A stretch of 64,000 nucleotides of DNA from Phascolomyces articulosus (taxonomy: Eukaryota; Mucoromycota; Mucoromycetes; Mucorales; Lichtheimiaceae), in contig JAIXMP010000026.1 of assembly GCA_025677815.1 (NCBI GenBank), positions 248,001 through 312,000 on the forward strand, given 5' to 3'. The notes under the pieces were generated by a model. That model was not told the DNA's origin and did no database searches. It saw nothing but the letters and a program-made list of their open reading frames with translations. Positions 37,010 through 50,269 of the stretch are shown piece after piece (positions within the stretch are counted from its first letter, which is position 1; every line of letters begins with the position of its first letter). Position numbers and translations under genes: made by a program.

Positions 37010-37978
37010 CAGACATGGAAATATACTGCAGCGCCTGTTTTCAATTGGTTGGATTGGATGCAAAGTGTTCTTTCAGATGCTTTGTATGAGAGATGCATTT
37101 GTGTGGTGCCTGGGCTAAAGAGGTGATTCTTTTTTTTCCAAAATCTCTCAGACAGTACAGCCTATTAGGGGTACAAAAGTTTTCTGTACAGGATCCAAAG
37201 TGTGTCAGGAGTTTGCTGTGTCTGCGTATATTTCCATGTCATTCAACAAGTTGGTTACTATGGAAAGGGTGCGTTATAGTAAAATGATGAATTACAATAG
37301 ATTACTTCTGGTTTTGCTCACAAAAAATGACTTTTGTATTTTTTTTTTTTTTTTTTTCCTGCTTAGATTTCATTTCAGACATGGGAAATATACTGCAGCG
37401 CCTGTTTTCAATTGGTTGGATTGGATGCAAAGTGTTCTTTCAGATGCTTTGTATGAGAGATGCATTTGTGTGGTGCCTGGGCTAAAGAGGTGATTCTTTT
37501 TTTTCCAAAATCTCTCAGACAGTACAGCCTATTAGGGGTACAAAGAGTTTTCTGTACAGGATCCAAAGTGTGTCAGGAGTTTGCTGTGTCTGCGTATATT
37601 TCCATGTCATTCAACAAGTTGGTTACTATGGAAAGGGTGCGTTATAGTAAATGATGAATTACAATAGATTACTTCTGGCTTTGCTCACAAAAAATGACTT
37701 TTGTATTTTTTTTTTCTTTTTTTTTTTCCTGCTTAGATTTCATTTCAGACATGGGAAATATACTGCAGCGCCTGTTTTCAATTGGTTGGATTGGATGCAA
37801 AGTGTTCTTTCAGATGCTTTGTATGAGAGATGCATTTGTGTGGTGCCTGGGCTAAAGAGGTGATTCTTTTTTTTTTCCAAAATCTCTCAGACAGTACAGC
37901 CTATTAGGGGTACAAAGAGTTTTCTGTACAGGATCCAAAGTGTGTCAGGAGTTTGCTGTGTCTGCGTATATTTCCATG
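37010..37978 (+). repeat. Tandem array of a 366-370-bp unit, 2.6 copies
   Basis: Units start at 37010, 37376 and 37746; the third stops at about 37978. They are nearly identical except for the length of a T run. Each unit junction contains a long T tract, CCTGCTTAG and CATTTCAG, which looks like a 3' splice site, followed by an open stretch of about 110 bases. The array begins about 70 bases outside the transposon's right inverted repeat. No known gene was recognised in the unit. Confidence 0.85.
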
Positions 37979-38397
37979 GTATAAAGACTTGTCCAAACTG
38001 GTAAAATGCAATTGGTATTAATAACGTTGTCGTCCAAACCAAAATTATCGAAGTCTCGTTCTCTATAACTTGATTTGATAGCCTTGTCCTATTGCAAACC
38101 TATATATTCCTTAAGATCTTTTTTCTTTTATATTTATTGCTTAATCTTCCTCAAGAAAGAACACAAACTTACTTTTGCTGTGTTTATCAGGGAACATTAA
38201 AACATCTAGAGAATAATCAAGTGTATTCTATTATATTTTACTACTGTTATAGCTTTTGTAGCAGCGACATTTTTGTTTTATAGAACTTAATTTTTGTACT
38301 TTAATGTAACGTTTTATAAAATCATTTTTACATGGGGTTGATAGAATAAATTGTTATAATATGATCAAATGCAATCTTTGCAGAATTTTGGATCTTC

Positions 38398-38523
38398 CGG
38401 TTGATGTATTGCTTGATTTCTGTTACTGGAAGGCCCTTCTGCTCGAGACAAAAGTAATAAAATCAAATCTAGTTTCTGAATTGCATTGGCAGTCTGCGAT
38501 CCCATTTTTCGTTTTGCAAATAA
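38398..38523 (-). pseudogene. Relic of a second PD-(D/E)xK-like gene
   Basis: This short minus-strand block is clearly similar (roughly four bases in five by eye) to 39880-40000 in the next gene. It preserves AKRKMGS and NAIQK, but the nuclease Asp/Glu/Lys context is lost and no flanking exons are recognisable. Confidence 0.65.
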
Positions 38524-39352
38524 AAAATTCATAATAAAATGAAAAAAAAGGAAAGACAAGTCTGGGAAGTTTAAACTAGTTCGATTGTAAGGGTTTAGCA
38601 GGAGGAAGCATTAATAAAGAGTATATAGCTGCTACCGTGTTGGATAAATCCCAAGTTACATCCATATAATTCATCCTTTGCCTTCTTTTCGGTTGTGTCA
38701 AATCAAATCTTAAGTCCATAATATCTCAAAAGAACCGGAAATATAGTTCAGTAAAGAAACTATTTGTGTTTTTTTATTATCATCATTATGGGTGGGCGTC
38801 GATAAAAAAATTACTATGTAGTATGCTATTCAGAGGATGGGAATATGTGGTATAGATTTAAAAGATACAGCGTGTATTTAGTAAAAAAAAAGAAAAAAAG
38901 AAAAACTATTGTGTTTTCTAAAATATGCATATACAATTATGAATAAGGATGCTGAATAAGGACAATCACAATGATAATGAAAGTTGGTGTGTACAGTTTG
39001 CTTCCGTAAGTGTAAAAGGGGAGAAATATTTGATATGATGGTTATTGTACAGAGTTGAAAAAAGTGAGAAGGGTGTTGTTACGTTTTTTTCCAGCATAAA
39101 ATTTACTTTATACATATTGCGACTTGTACATAGGTGTATGGGTGTTGGATGCTATCAATTATAATAACAAATTAAAAAAAGAGAGAGAAGAGAAAATATG
39201 AGATGATTATTGTGTGTATATGTATGGGTATCAATAGTAATCATTGTGGGAATAGTAATAAGCCCAAAAAACATTTGTGCGAGAAAGAATAGCTACTCTC
39301 GCCATTGTTGTGTGTGAGTGATGTATGCCAAGAGAAGAATAATGACAATGCA

Positions 39353-41835
39353 CTAATCTGAAGAACTCTTCTTTTGTTTTTTGTTGCTTCTCAATAATGT
39401 TCGTTCATCCATATCAAGATACTTTTTAGGTGGTGAGAATGGATTGGGTGTTGCTGTTGGTGTTGCTGTTCTTTTTTGACTTTCTACTTGAAGCACACGG
39501 ACTGCTGTTGGCTTCAGGATATTCTAATAATAATTATAATAAATTATATGACCATAATATTAGTAATACATTCAAATATAACCCGTTCCACCATATTATA
39601 ATAAATACCTTCAACCACAACAAATCTTGAATTAACATCGGAAGATTAGATAATGATTTGATGTCATGATAGAGATCGCTTTTGGCTAATTGGATTAATT
39701 CATAGGTTTTCACGGTATTGTAATTTCATGATAAATGTGCGCATGACCTTCCCTTCGACCAAAATGCCACCGACGATTGGATTTGATACTTTTGATTGGA
39801 TAAGAGCATTGTACATTGATCGCATCATCTTACCGAGTTTTACTTGGTCAGACTCGCCGTGGTTTGTTGACGCGTTGTTGCTGGGGGTTTGATTTCTGCA
39901 ACTGCAAGGTCCTTGCGGCTTGAGACAAAAGCAACAAAATCTGGTTTTTGAATTGCATTGGCAGCCTCCGATCCCATTTTTCGTTTTGCACATAATGCAC
40001 CATTTGCCCTTGAGAAATTATTTATTACTATTTTGTTAACAACTGCAAATATGAACATTATTGATTGTTACGATATTACTATATTACTTACCAATCATAA
40101 CTGAACAAAGGGTCGCTTTGAAATACCGACTTGAATAATGCAGCAATAGATCGATGAACATAAGTGTCTTCGAAGGGTGATTGACTTGCATTACCAGTGT
40201 ATTCAAGTGATCTATATAGATAAAAGCATACATAAGAAACCAATACTTCTATATAAACATCTCTCGATGTGACTTGGATCAATATGAGCAAGGAACTTAC
40301 TGTTGATGGAGAACGTTTGCAACAACCAAATCGATAGTATTGTTGTTTTGAATGGCCTTGCTCAAAATGGGGATAGTGACTTTTTTGGATATTTTGCCAA
40401 TCGTCGGATGTACGCTAAAAAAACATCATTGTTAGCCCTGCTATATTAGTCGACAAAAAGGATTCAACAATTTCGAAAACCCATCACAGGTTACCTTTGC
40501 AACTTGGTTGCACCAAATTACTGATTCATCACTGATGTCTTGTGTTTTTTTCATAATATGAATGGCGTCTGATGAGTGAGTTGATAATAGTATATGCCGT
40601 AGAACTAAATATAAAGTTTGTTTGTTAGTTATAAATTGAGTATAGAAAACATCACTTAAAAAATATTGTAATAACATACATATCATCGTCGTCAAAAAGA
40701 CGGAATAGTTTGTCACTGAAGGTGTTATATTATCATATGTAAACAGGTAAATATTATTAACCATCCTATCAATTAAAATGAAAAGTGCTCTTATTAGTTT
40801 CACAGTTCCTACAATAATAAGGAAAGTGGTATTTTAGTAGTACTGTTGTATTCCATAAACCAACACTTACAGCAATCTGATATCCGACATTTTTTGGATT
40901 GAACGCGAAGGCATGATAAGCGAGCATCGGTAAGTCTTTTGGATATATTAATGTCACCAATGATCCAATGATCCAATTCATTATTATTATCGTCGTCGCC
41001 ATCTAATGCTTCTGCTCCTACTTTTTCACTTTCAGCTTCATCAATCATAAAATGGTAATCAGCAGTTCTGGTAGGGTGATAGTCTTCAGTAATATCGGAC
41101 GGAAAGTCCTCTTGGCCTTCTTTCTCTTGACCTTCTTCCTCGACAATTTGTTGTGCTGATTGTTGTCGTGTTTCATTACTATCTTTGCTGTCGGAAGGAT
41201 TAGTGATGGAAATGGAAGTGGGAGCAGTGGGATTACTGTAGCAGCATTGTTGTTGTCGTTGGTGCCAGTTTGAGGTGCTTTGTTTGTCTCATCTACTTTT
41301 TCCACTTTTTTACAACAAAAAAAAAAAAAATAAAAAAATTATATGTTAGGTATACTTGAATACGATGAAGTACGGCTATCAAGGAAAAAAAAAACAACCC
41401 TAAAGAGTTACTCACATAAATCTTTGGCAAATGAGGAACTTGTTGCCTGATACAGTTCTAGTTCTACAGCTGCTCGCGATTTTGTGCTTGCATGACATGT
41501 ACTTGATTCCAATAATCTGCATTCCAAGTCGTATCAAGAATCTGAAAAAGAAAACAACAATAAGAATAATAATCCCATTATGTGTGTATATTTATTATAA
41601 GAATAATATTAATTGATAAGCTTACTGAAAACTTATTATCTAAAGCTTGGTTGAATGCCCAGGAATGAAGTGGACAACGAGACCAACCTGCTGCGACTCT
41701 CACCGCATCCTTGAAACCTTTTTCGCAAACTTTTTGTTTAGAGATTTTGGATTTTTTAAAAATTTCAAGAACCTGTTCTTCATCCAATCGGTTATAATTT
41801 TTATAATTATTTAAATGAGGGAGTATAATGTCCAT
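39353..41835 (-). pseudogene. Multi-exon PD-(D/E)xK nuclease-like gene, frame disrupted
   Basis: Exons from ATG 41835 to TAG 39353 resemble a lineage-expanded protein family that I associate with Mucorales. The N-terminal exon has WSRCPLHSWAFNQALDNKFS, followed by WNADYWNQVHVMQAQNREQ. An acidic Asn-rich middle follows. The core reads SPFEDTYVHRSIAALF (near 40170), then KPDFVAF (Asp 39939-39941) and LAVAEIKPP (Glu 39894-39896, Lys 39888-39890). This E, PD, ExK order is the signature of PD-(D/E)xK nuclease folds. The C-terminal part reads THELIQ-like and LYHDIKSLSNLPMLIQDLLWLK, then a last exon with LKPTAVRVLQVESQ. Reading frames do not join at about 41465 (after NREQL), near 41240 and near 39712, so it is probably decaying. 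Nuclease activity is inferred only from the motif. Confidence 0.5.
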
Positions 41836-44800
41836 GACACAAGTGCAAAAGTAAAAATAAAGTGGGAAGTAATGAAGAGTAAAAAAAAAAAAAAAAATAG
41901 AAGAGGACAAAGAGTAGTTTCCTTTGATTTGAAAAAAATACTATTATACAAATTCAGAGAAACATTGCTGCGAATATGACGATCCTTTTCACATGTTACC
42001 GTCGAATATCAACATGCATTTTTGACCTGTCCAGCTTGATGTAAACACTGACTCGCCACACAAATGCTGAAACATTTGGTAGAAATAAATAAGTAAATAA
42101 AAAATAAAACGAAAGAGTATATAAAAAATTCACATCTTCTATCTATCCAATCCATCCATTCTCTACTATATACTTCCTTCATTTTCTAAAATATTTGGGA
42201 CGGTGGTGTAATAGCGTGGCAGAGATTACTTGGCTAACAAGAGAACGGTTCAAAAAAAATCATTGAAGAGTATATTGAGCGCCTCCACCCTTATTTTAAA
42301 AATAAGGCATTTGTCACTCAACAAGATTATAAGATTATATAAGAAATCTTGTCTCTATGTAATTACCCAAGAATATTTTTTTTTGTATATGGTAAATAAC
42401 GGTTTTTTATTATTATCTATATATATTCTCTCTTATAATGTTAGTTGAACTATTTGCTTTGTACCGCCGTATTTCGCATTTGGGTCAAGAAGCGCTTCAC
42501 TTCGGTTCCAATCGATGATACATTGGTTGTCTACGATAAGGAAGTTAAAAGAACCTGTGAATGGTAGTTTCGCTGGCAAACTTGTTGCTATAAAAGAAAA
42601 CATATATAATATCTTTGTCGTGACTCATCTTGAGACCCAACACGATGATCGAGACCCGACTTTAATTTTCTGACAACGATGATTCCAGCATCAAAAAAAT
42701 GCGTTTTTTTAATCAACGAAAACACCCACTTATTGGATACAATAATAGTAATAAATATATATCGGTAGAAAGTCCATCTTCTTCTCATTCTAATCATATA
42801 AATTTTATTCATGATTGTCTAATAAGTCCACATACCAATTGGCTCGATTGTGTGCAATGCTCCATTTTTTTTTTTTTAAAAAAAAACATCTTTCTTTATG
42901 ATGTAAATCACTTTTTTTTCCCGCGCCTCCTGTCGAACTTTGAACACATGAAAAAACACGTTGGATTATGCAATGTATCCATAACGTACTATTCTGTATA
43001 CTCTCTTAAAAAAAGCAAGTCATTACAATAAAAATGTGTAATATGACTCTTTATTAAAAAATATCCACTAATAGTTATCAATTTACATCTGTGGTAATCA
43101 TCATGTGGTCAAATAATCATTTTTTTCGTGTCAAAAAGAAACATTTTATTACTTTATGGCAATATCATCAAATACAATCAGAATGAAGAAATATATATCA
43201 AAAGAAATAGTAGGTTCTTGGCTTTAAAATAAGACCCATTTCGTCGTATTTCAATAAAAATTGATACTTTTATCAGGGATTCAAAATATTCAGTTGTATT
43301 TTTTCTTGAAGTCAAAAAAAAAAACAAATCCCATGACTACTCCTCGTACTTTCTATCATCTCCTAGTAACACTTGTTAAGGTAATTCTCTTTTTTCCCTG
43401 ATACACATTTTTTTTTATCATTCATGTTGTGGGAGTTCATCCTCTGATGCATCCATACTCTTTGCTTTCTTTTTGATGTTATATAGCATCGTGCCATTCA
43501 CCTGCTTGGCACTTTTTTTTGTTGTGACACCAATCTACTTTGATTATCCACGCTGTAACAGTCCTCTTGTTCTTTTTTCATCCACATTGGTATGATCATC
43601 CTTTTTATTTTATTTTTCTTTTGCTTACTGTGTTTTTTTTCGCATCGTATTTTTTCTTGTGTCGTATCTTTACCTTCTGATAATACTTACTACGTATTTT
43701 TTCCATCTAAATTGCTGTCCATCATCCATCTTCTTCAACCGCCCAAGCTCTTTGATATTGTGCTATGCTGTCTATATCCATTGGTCATCCACGCGATAGG
43801 ATTACTTTTGTCACGTCATCCATGCTTGGCCTCTCAATTTGTGGTTTATCTTTGTTGCTCTACAAGCTTTATATTGATTGACTTGGCCCATACTTTGACA
43901 CGTTCTCATATCATCCATATACAATTCTTTATCATGACGTGGTGTCCACGGATTATCCACGGTGTCATATTATATTATCCACACCATAAAAAATGTTTTG
44001 GCCGAATTTTGGCCGACAGAAGTGTTTTCTGCCAAATTCGGCCAAATTCGGCCAAAAGCTATGTAGTACTAAGCGCTTCTCTAACTCATGGTTGTACGTT
44101 ACCTTGGAGTGTATTTGACGTTGATGAGTGTTTATATCAAGATTGTTTTTTATCCACTATAACTGACGTAATAAATAACTATAATACCAAGGTGGTGATA
44201 ACAAATAGAGAGTATTATAAACAATATAATATCGGAAACTCATTTATAACGCATTTACATTTAATTGGAAGATTTGTAATAAAAAATGATTTTATTAAAT
44301 AAAAAGATGAGGAATGAAAAATAAAAAAAAATAGGTCTATTACTAACTAAGAGAAAATAATATTCATATCTATATAGAATCTATGAAAAACCAACATAAA
44401 AAAAATATATAAGGAATGTAAACTTTTTTAAATGTATTAATATATATAAATTAGAATGTGCTTTTATAATGAGAATTGATATTATAAATATATATTAACA
44501 ATAAAAGAGTAGAGTCACTTACCCTATTGTTCCATGCTAGAGAGAGAAGAAAAGAATTAGTTAGAAAAATAGATAATATGATGTTGATATAAGAATTTTT
44601 TTAAAAAGAACACTTACTCCTCGATGCCATCTCTTTCTCGTTTATTTTGTGCATCAATTACATTTTTCCATCGTAAACGCAACATTGTATTTGCGATCCA
44701 ATCGTCCTTGCACAAATCAAAGGGGGTTGGAAGCGACTGCTCTTCTACTTCTTTCTTCAGTTCAGCGAGCAAAGAAGCTCTAAGTTCAGCATGGGTATGT

Positions 44801-47800
44801 TCTTAACTTTATTATTTATTTTCTATTGAAAACAGATATTTACCTGTCACTGGCGTCATAATAGGGGTAATGCATTTTATATAAATAACAAAAAGAAAAA
44901 GAGAAAATGCCAAAAAAAACCATCAACTATCTTGTTAAAATACACTGCGGCAGTTGTAACTGTCAAACCGTACTACTGAACATAATAAATACGGTAAGGC
45001 ATCAAAAGTTTGCATTATGTCAAGTGGAGCTCTGCCAAATTCTGCCAAATTCGACCAAAAGCTCAAATCTTTTTTTTATGGTGCATTTATTGATTCGTTC
45101 TGTGTTTTTTCGTATCATTCGTTCCATCATCAGCCGAATCTTTTCCATTTTTTTTTATCTGATCATCCTTCTATTGTTCCCGATTCAAGGTTCCTCTTCT
45201 TTATTTATGCATGCGTCAAAAGTCATCTCTATTTGTTCCCTGATTATCATTGTTCAATATGTTCTATCATGGAACAAGAAATGCATCCACAGATTCAAAT
45301 CATCCATCCATCATGATACGTTTATCCCAGACCTCATCCAACTCCTATTGTTACCAGTGGCGTGTGTCAAGTCTATCAAGCATACTTGTTTCTTTAACCA
45401 CCATGGTCAACACCTCTGCTTTCCAGGTCAAAAAAAACACACTTTTTTCTTTCATTCAAGATGTCTGTTGTTGTTGCCAATTCATTATTCTTATTTGATT
45501 TTACTACTATTATTATTGATGATGATAGGGTCCACAAGAACATGGTTCTTTTCCCCCGGTCGATGGTGATTGTCAAGATTTGTGTTCATATTTCCAACTT
45601 TTGAAACATACTAGGTTCAGGTATAAAAAAAGAGAGATACGGTGGTATGTGGGATTTTTTTTATTATGTCATTATGTTTGTATACTCCATCTTTATTATA
45701 AGTGTATATATTATAATATAGTGGTCTCTGTTATGTTTGCATCATATCATGGTTGGCATTAATGATTCTCTCCTGCTGGTTTATAATGGTACATGCTTTG
45801 TGAGAGTGAAAGGAGTGTGTTTGGAAATGACGATGTTAATCATATTATTATTTTTCTGTTTCTCTTTTTTCATGAGTATTTAATAGTGCTTATCAGCCTA
45901 TTTGTATATCAATTGTTTATCGATCGAATCTCTCTTGCTTTCTTTTTACACCTGTGGCTATTATGGTAAGATATCCTTTATGTCCGTCATGTATCGGAGG
46001 GATTGGGAACAAGGTGTGTTGTTTTGTTTCTACTGGAAGTTATTGTTATGTACTGCCATATGTATTCTTTTACATCGATGTTTATTTGTTAGGATATCTT
46101 TCTCATGTCTTATATATGTTTCTTGCTTCACCTTTGGAATAAGGTTGTCTTTCCATTGTAGCTCTTATAGATCAGGTATACTATCCCTTTTACTATTTTT
46201 TCCCCCCTAAGTTTATATATTTCTTCCAAAGATGATTCTAATATATAATCCTTTGGTTATTCATTAATATGTGTGTAGCCAACAAGAAGTGAACTACTAC
46301 AAGTCCATATCTTTGGGTGAAGCTTGGGTATTGTCTGCGCACTATAAAAATCTTATACCACCGTTATTTGTATCGAAAACATAAAAACATCGACATCTAC
46401 TTTAATAGGGTACGAGTTGGTGCCTAGTTTTTGACTAGGATTATGGATTCCAACATTATCTGGGTCTAATCCCCTAGATATGTTAGTTGTACCAAAAGTT
46501 GTTACTTGATAATAAACATTTGATTATTGGTAAAACCGAAAAAAATTGCACATAGGAAAACAACATATATTATTCTTTCTACGTCGATCAAAAAAGAGGT
46601 TAAGAAATGTTTACAGAATCTAACTACTTTTATTTCTATCTAAGAATTATTATTATTATTATCAAACATATTATGGATGCATCGGTAAAATTCCATACAT
46701 GGCCTGGATGATCGTAGCTCTGGATTTATGCTTAGTATAAATATATGATAATTTAATTTTACATATGGTGACACTTCTATTTGCCACTTTTTCACTGGTC
46801 AATCTTTATCTGCATAGTAGATCGCTTTCTATTTTTGAATGGCTATGATGAAAAAAAAGATGCTCGAGAAATGATGTAGCAACGTTGCTATATATGTGTA
46901 AAAGAAGTTTGATTACGTACTGGATGGTTTTTTGTGTCCTAGATACTCCTATTGTTATTGACATTATGTACCTGTTGTTATTATTGCAGTTATAACATAT
47001 AATAACACCATCTTGTTGACCACATATTACACGTATCACGGTTAATTGTTTTTACTATCGCAACTGTTAACAAAATACAAATATCTGTAAAATTATCTAA
47101 TGATAAATATAAGTTTGGGAGAATCATATACTTCTACTACTCCCTCCATTTTACATGCAAAAATTGAAGAGGGAATCCCAGTCAGGACTATTGGCTAAAT
47201 AGGTCCCTCAATTTTCATAGGATCCTTCTTCTTTTTACATTTCGTGAAAAACGATGCTATCCTCTCTTTCATCTTCCATTACAAAAAAACTCTTTAATAA
47301 TATATAGGGTTGATTTATATGAGGTTTCAGTTTATTATATTTTTTTTTCATTTTTATTTTGTGGTTTGCTTTAATAGCAATTCAACGACAAAGAAATGTG
47401 AACGAAAAGAAAAAGCATCCATATTTAGCCATGGTTGCTTTTTTTAATCTATTATACCATCACGGAATAGGTTTATGGAAAAAATAAACGCGTTTTTCTA
47501 TTTGATAATTAAAAATATTACTGTACTTCCACGGCATTACATTGGGATTTACAATCGGGATGGGAGTGGGTTAGACGAACTCAAGTGTGTCATCAAGAAT
47601 AAGAATAAGAATAAGAATAATAATTATCAATTATAAATAACATTATATGTTTGTTTACTATTTGAATGTGATATCATAGCATTTAATCATTAATAAAGAA
47701 AAAATGGTCAGGCTTTTTTATCACTCATCCATGGACGCTTTTTCCCTAATGCTTTGCTAGTAAAAATTGTACTATTATTTCATTATCCACTTCACCTATA

Positions 47801-47943
47801 GAAAAAAATCTACATTGGTTTTTTGTTGAGTGCATTTCAGAATAGCAATCAGAAAATTTAATTAAGAGTGGTGACAGATAATAAAATTCGGATAATTTTA
47901 GACCAAGCGCGCTACGTGGCATCCCTTCTCTTTTTACAAAATA
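41836..47943. other. About 6 kb gene-poor, T-rich region
   Basis: Two long plus-strand frames here (43592-44302 and 44907-45569) have no plausible domain and a composition explained by T- and ATC-rich DNA. A short plus-strand frame near 42480-42590 (WVKKRFTSVPIDDTLVVYD) looks protein-like and could be a relic. Short repeats at 43996-44059 and 45031-45062 are described separately. No complete gene was found. Confidence 0.5.
43996..44057. repeat. Inverted repeat built from GCCAAATTCG units
   Basis: TTTTGGCCGAATTTTGGCC (43996-44014) pairs with 44040-44057, with one extra T in the left arm. The right arm consists of 10-base tandem units. A similar trio of units occurs at 45031-45060. Confidence 0.7.
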
Positions 47944-49033
47944 ATGCCTCCCCAAACACCACCGCAGGCTCGAAATGAACTTATAGAATGGTATCAAAGC
48001 ATCCCACCTATTACAAAAGCCATATTTACATTATCTATAGCTACTACTGTAGCACCTGCATTAGGTCTTGTCAATCCTTACCAATTAATATTGAACTGGA
48101 CTGCAATCTCTAAATTACAGGTACCGTGTCTTTTAAACTTTTTCGAAAAAAAAAAAGATTCTAATAATATAATATATGTATATATTTTTTATTTCTTCTA
48201 TTAGTTATGGCGATTGATTACTTCATTCTTTCTTAATAAACTCGATTTGGGGTTTGCAATGAATCTTTACTTTTCCTATCGTCAATCACTCCAATTAGAA
48301 AACGAAGTTTTCGTTGGTAGAACGGCAGATTATCTCTATTTCATTCTTGTTACTTCTATTATGCAGCTGGTAAGAATATATGGTGTATAAATATACATCT
48401 GATATATAGAGTAATGATATAATCATTACGTATGTTTATATTAAACCTATTTTTTTTTGGATTGAATGGGAATGGATAATATAGGCTGCAGCACGTTATT
48501 TAGAACTTTACGTTTTAAGTGATGGATTAATCATGTCCCTTACATATTTGTGGTCTCAGCATTATGGTGATGTTCCAATGTCATTTATGTTTGGTATCCG
48601 ATTTAAAGTAAGTTGATATTATTGCAGGATGGAAGGATAAAAAAAAATGGATTACAAGAAAAGAAGAAAAGAACTAAAGGAAAATGTATACTCTTACTAG
48701 GCCAAATATCTTCCATGGGTACTTGTTGGATACAATTATCTGACACCTGGAGGTAACGTTGTTGGATCTTTGGTCGGTATTGCTGCAGCACATATCTATT
48801 ACTACTTAACAACAACTTATCCAAGTCAAGGTGGACGTCGATATCTGTCAACACCTGCTTTTCTTCAACGTTTATTCCCACCTACAACAGGAAGAGGAGG
48901 ATTTACTGCTGGAGGAGGATTTCAAATGTGGCCTGGTAATCAACAACAGCAACAGCAACAACAACAACAGCAACATCGCACAAATGTCTTTGGTGGCCAT
49001 TCATGGGGACGTGGTCAGCGATTAGGATCTTAA
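47944..49033 (+). CDS. Derlin (Der1-like ERAD membrane protein)
   Basis: Rhomboid-like pseudoprotease of the ER membrane that helps retrotranslocate misfolded proteins for degradation. Four exons (47944-48120, 48205-48369, 48485-48607, 48701-49033), all introns phase 0, give 265 residues. The N terminus has PPITKAIFTLSIATTVAPALG. The WR motif is LWRLITSFF at the start of exon 2. TADYLYFILVTSIMQL and LSDGLIMSLTYLWSQ follow, and a GxxxG-type motif lies in TPGGNVVGSLVGIAAAHIYYYL. The catalytic Ser/His of rhomboids are absent, as expected. The C-terminal tail has a Gln run and Gly/Trp-rich end facing the cytosol; no SHP box was certain. Length fits the family. It stands alone between two gene-poor stretches. 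Confidence 0.93.
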
Positions 49034-50269
49034 AGAAAAAAGAACCTGCATAATTCTTTTTTTTTTTTTTTTTTTGCAGGAAGATGGATAATGGATCATA
49101 GTAAAAAAAAAAAAGGAAGAAAGCGTTTTATATTCCATGGGCAAAATAATAGTGATAATAATAATAATGTGTGGATTTATATTTTTCTTTTTTTCGAGCA
49201 TATATTTTATAAACAACTTGTAACAAATATATATATCTGTCTTTTTTTTCAAATTAAACTTTGTTGATGCTTAATTGGTATTCTGTGTAAAACATTAAAA
49301 AAATGCAGTAGCATCCAACTCCTGACAGCACTCAAAACATGTCTATCTCTGGATTCATTTGTGGCTACTCGATGTTTGGATGATACGAATTCAGGATGTA
49401 TGAAGTTTCTCTGTACCTCATGTCTTTGCATTTTGATGAATCAAATAAACTTCCTGAGTTGACCATTACAAATTGACTAGCATAATTTTATCCAGTCATG
49501 GATAGCATAATACTTTTAAGAATAAGTGTGGGTGCAGCGGGGATGGTAAATTGGATTGCAATCCTGTATACATTTTTTTTTTGCAGCTGCAGCCGAGATT
49601 GCAAGGTAGAATGAGAAATTTAGATGGTAGACAACCCCAGTTTGCTGAAATTTTCAAAAAAAAATTTACAATCCGCCTCTGCACACTTTTAGACACTAGT
49701 AGAACTATAAGTAGGATTCTAGCGTAAAACACTATGTAAAAATATAGTACAACAGGGCATGACATTGTGTTATTTAGTGTTTTTGCTCTAAGCTAAAAAA
49801 AATCACTGTAATTGGTTAATATCGAAATAGCCAGTGATTTTAGTGACCATATCAATAAAATTGATCTAAATACAGAACAGCATCGCCACCAAATAATATA
49901 TTTCACCATGCTAAGAAGCTTTTAAGAGCCAGGAAGGTCAAATGCTTCAGCCATAACAGGCTTAATGGGTACTTAGTAAAAGAATAAGTCATCTCTATCT
50001 TTATTCCATAAAGAAAATAATTTATATATATTATGATCTTTGTCTATTTTCAAGACGAAACAAAAAGAAGATGAGGGGAATTGTATTATATAAAATATAG
50101 CTCATTGTGGCTATCAATATGGTACTATTATAAGGAGAAGATATTTAAAGATTGACCGACATCAAGCTTGCCTTTATATACCTACAAATATAAGCTATGT
50201 ATGCATTTATATTCCTTTAAATATATAACAGAATTTTTTTCAGATGTTGTTTGTATGTTTCCATAAAAA
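49034..50269. other. Intergenic between derlin and the HET relic
   Basis: Contains T runs and one short minus-strand frame (49249-49431) that looks slightly protein-like but has no motif. No gene is supported. Confidence 0.4.

Noticed and set aside
43592..44302. 236-codon open frame on the plus strand
   Set aside because: Composition follows the T- and ATC-rich DNA; no domain, splice or promoter logic, and the adjacent repeats explain its similarity to the frame at 44907.
44907..45569. 220-codon open frame on the plus strand
   Set aside because: Same reasons: low complexity with no recognisable family; shared CQI-PNS-KS residues come from a DNA repeat, not homology of proteins.
47150..47222. 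CCCTC/GAGGG short inverted match resembling a MITE end
   Set aside because: Arms are short and gapped; not better than chance in this sequence.
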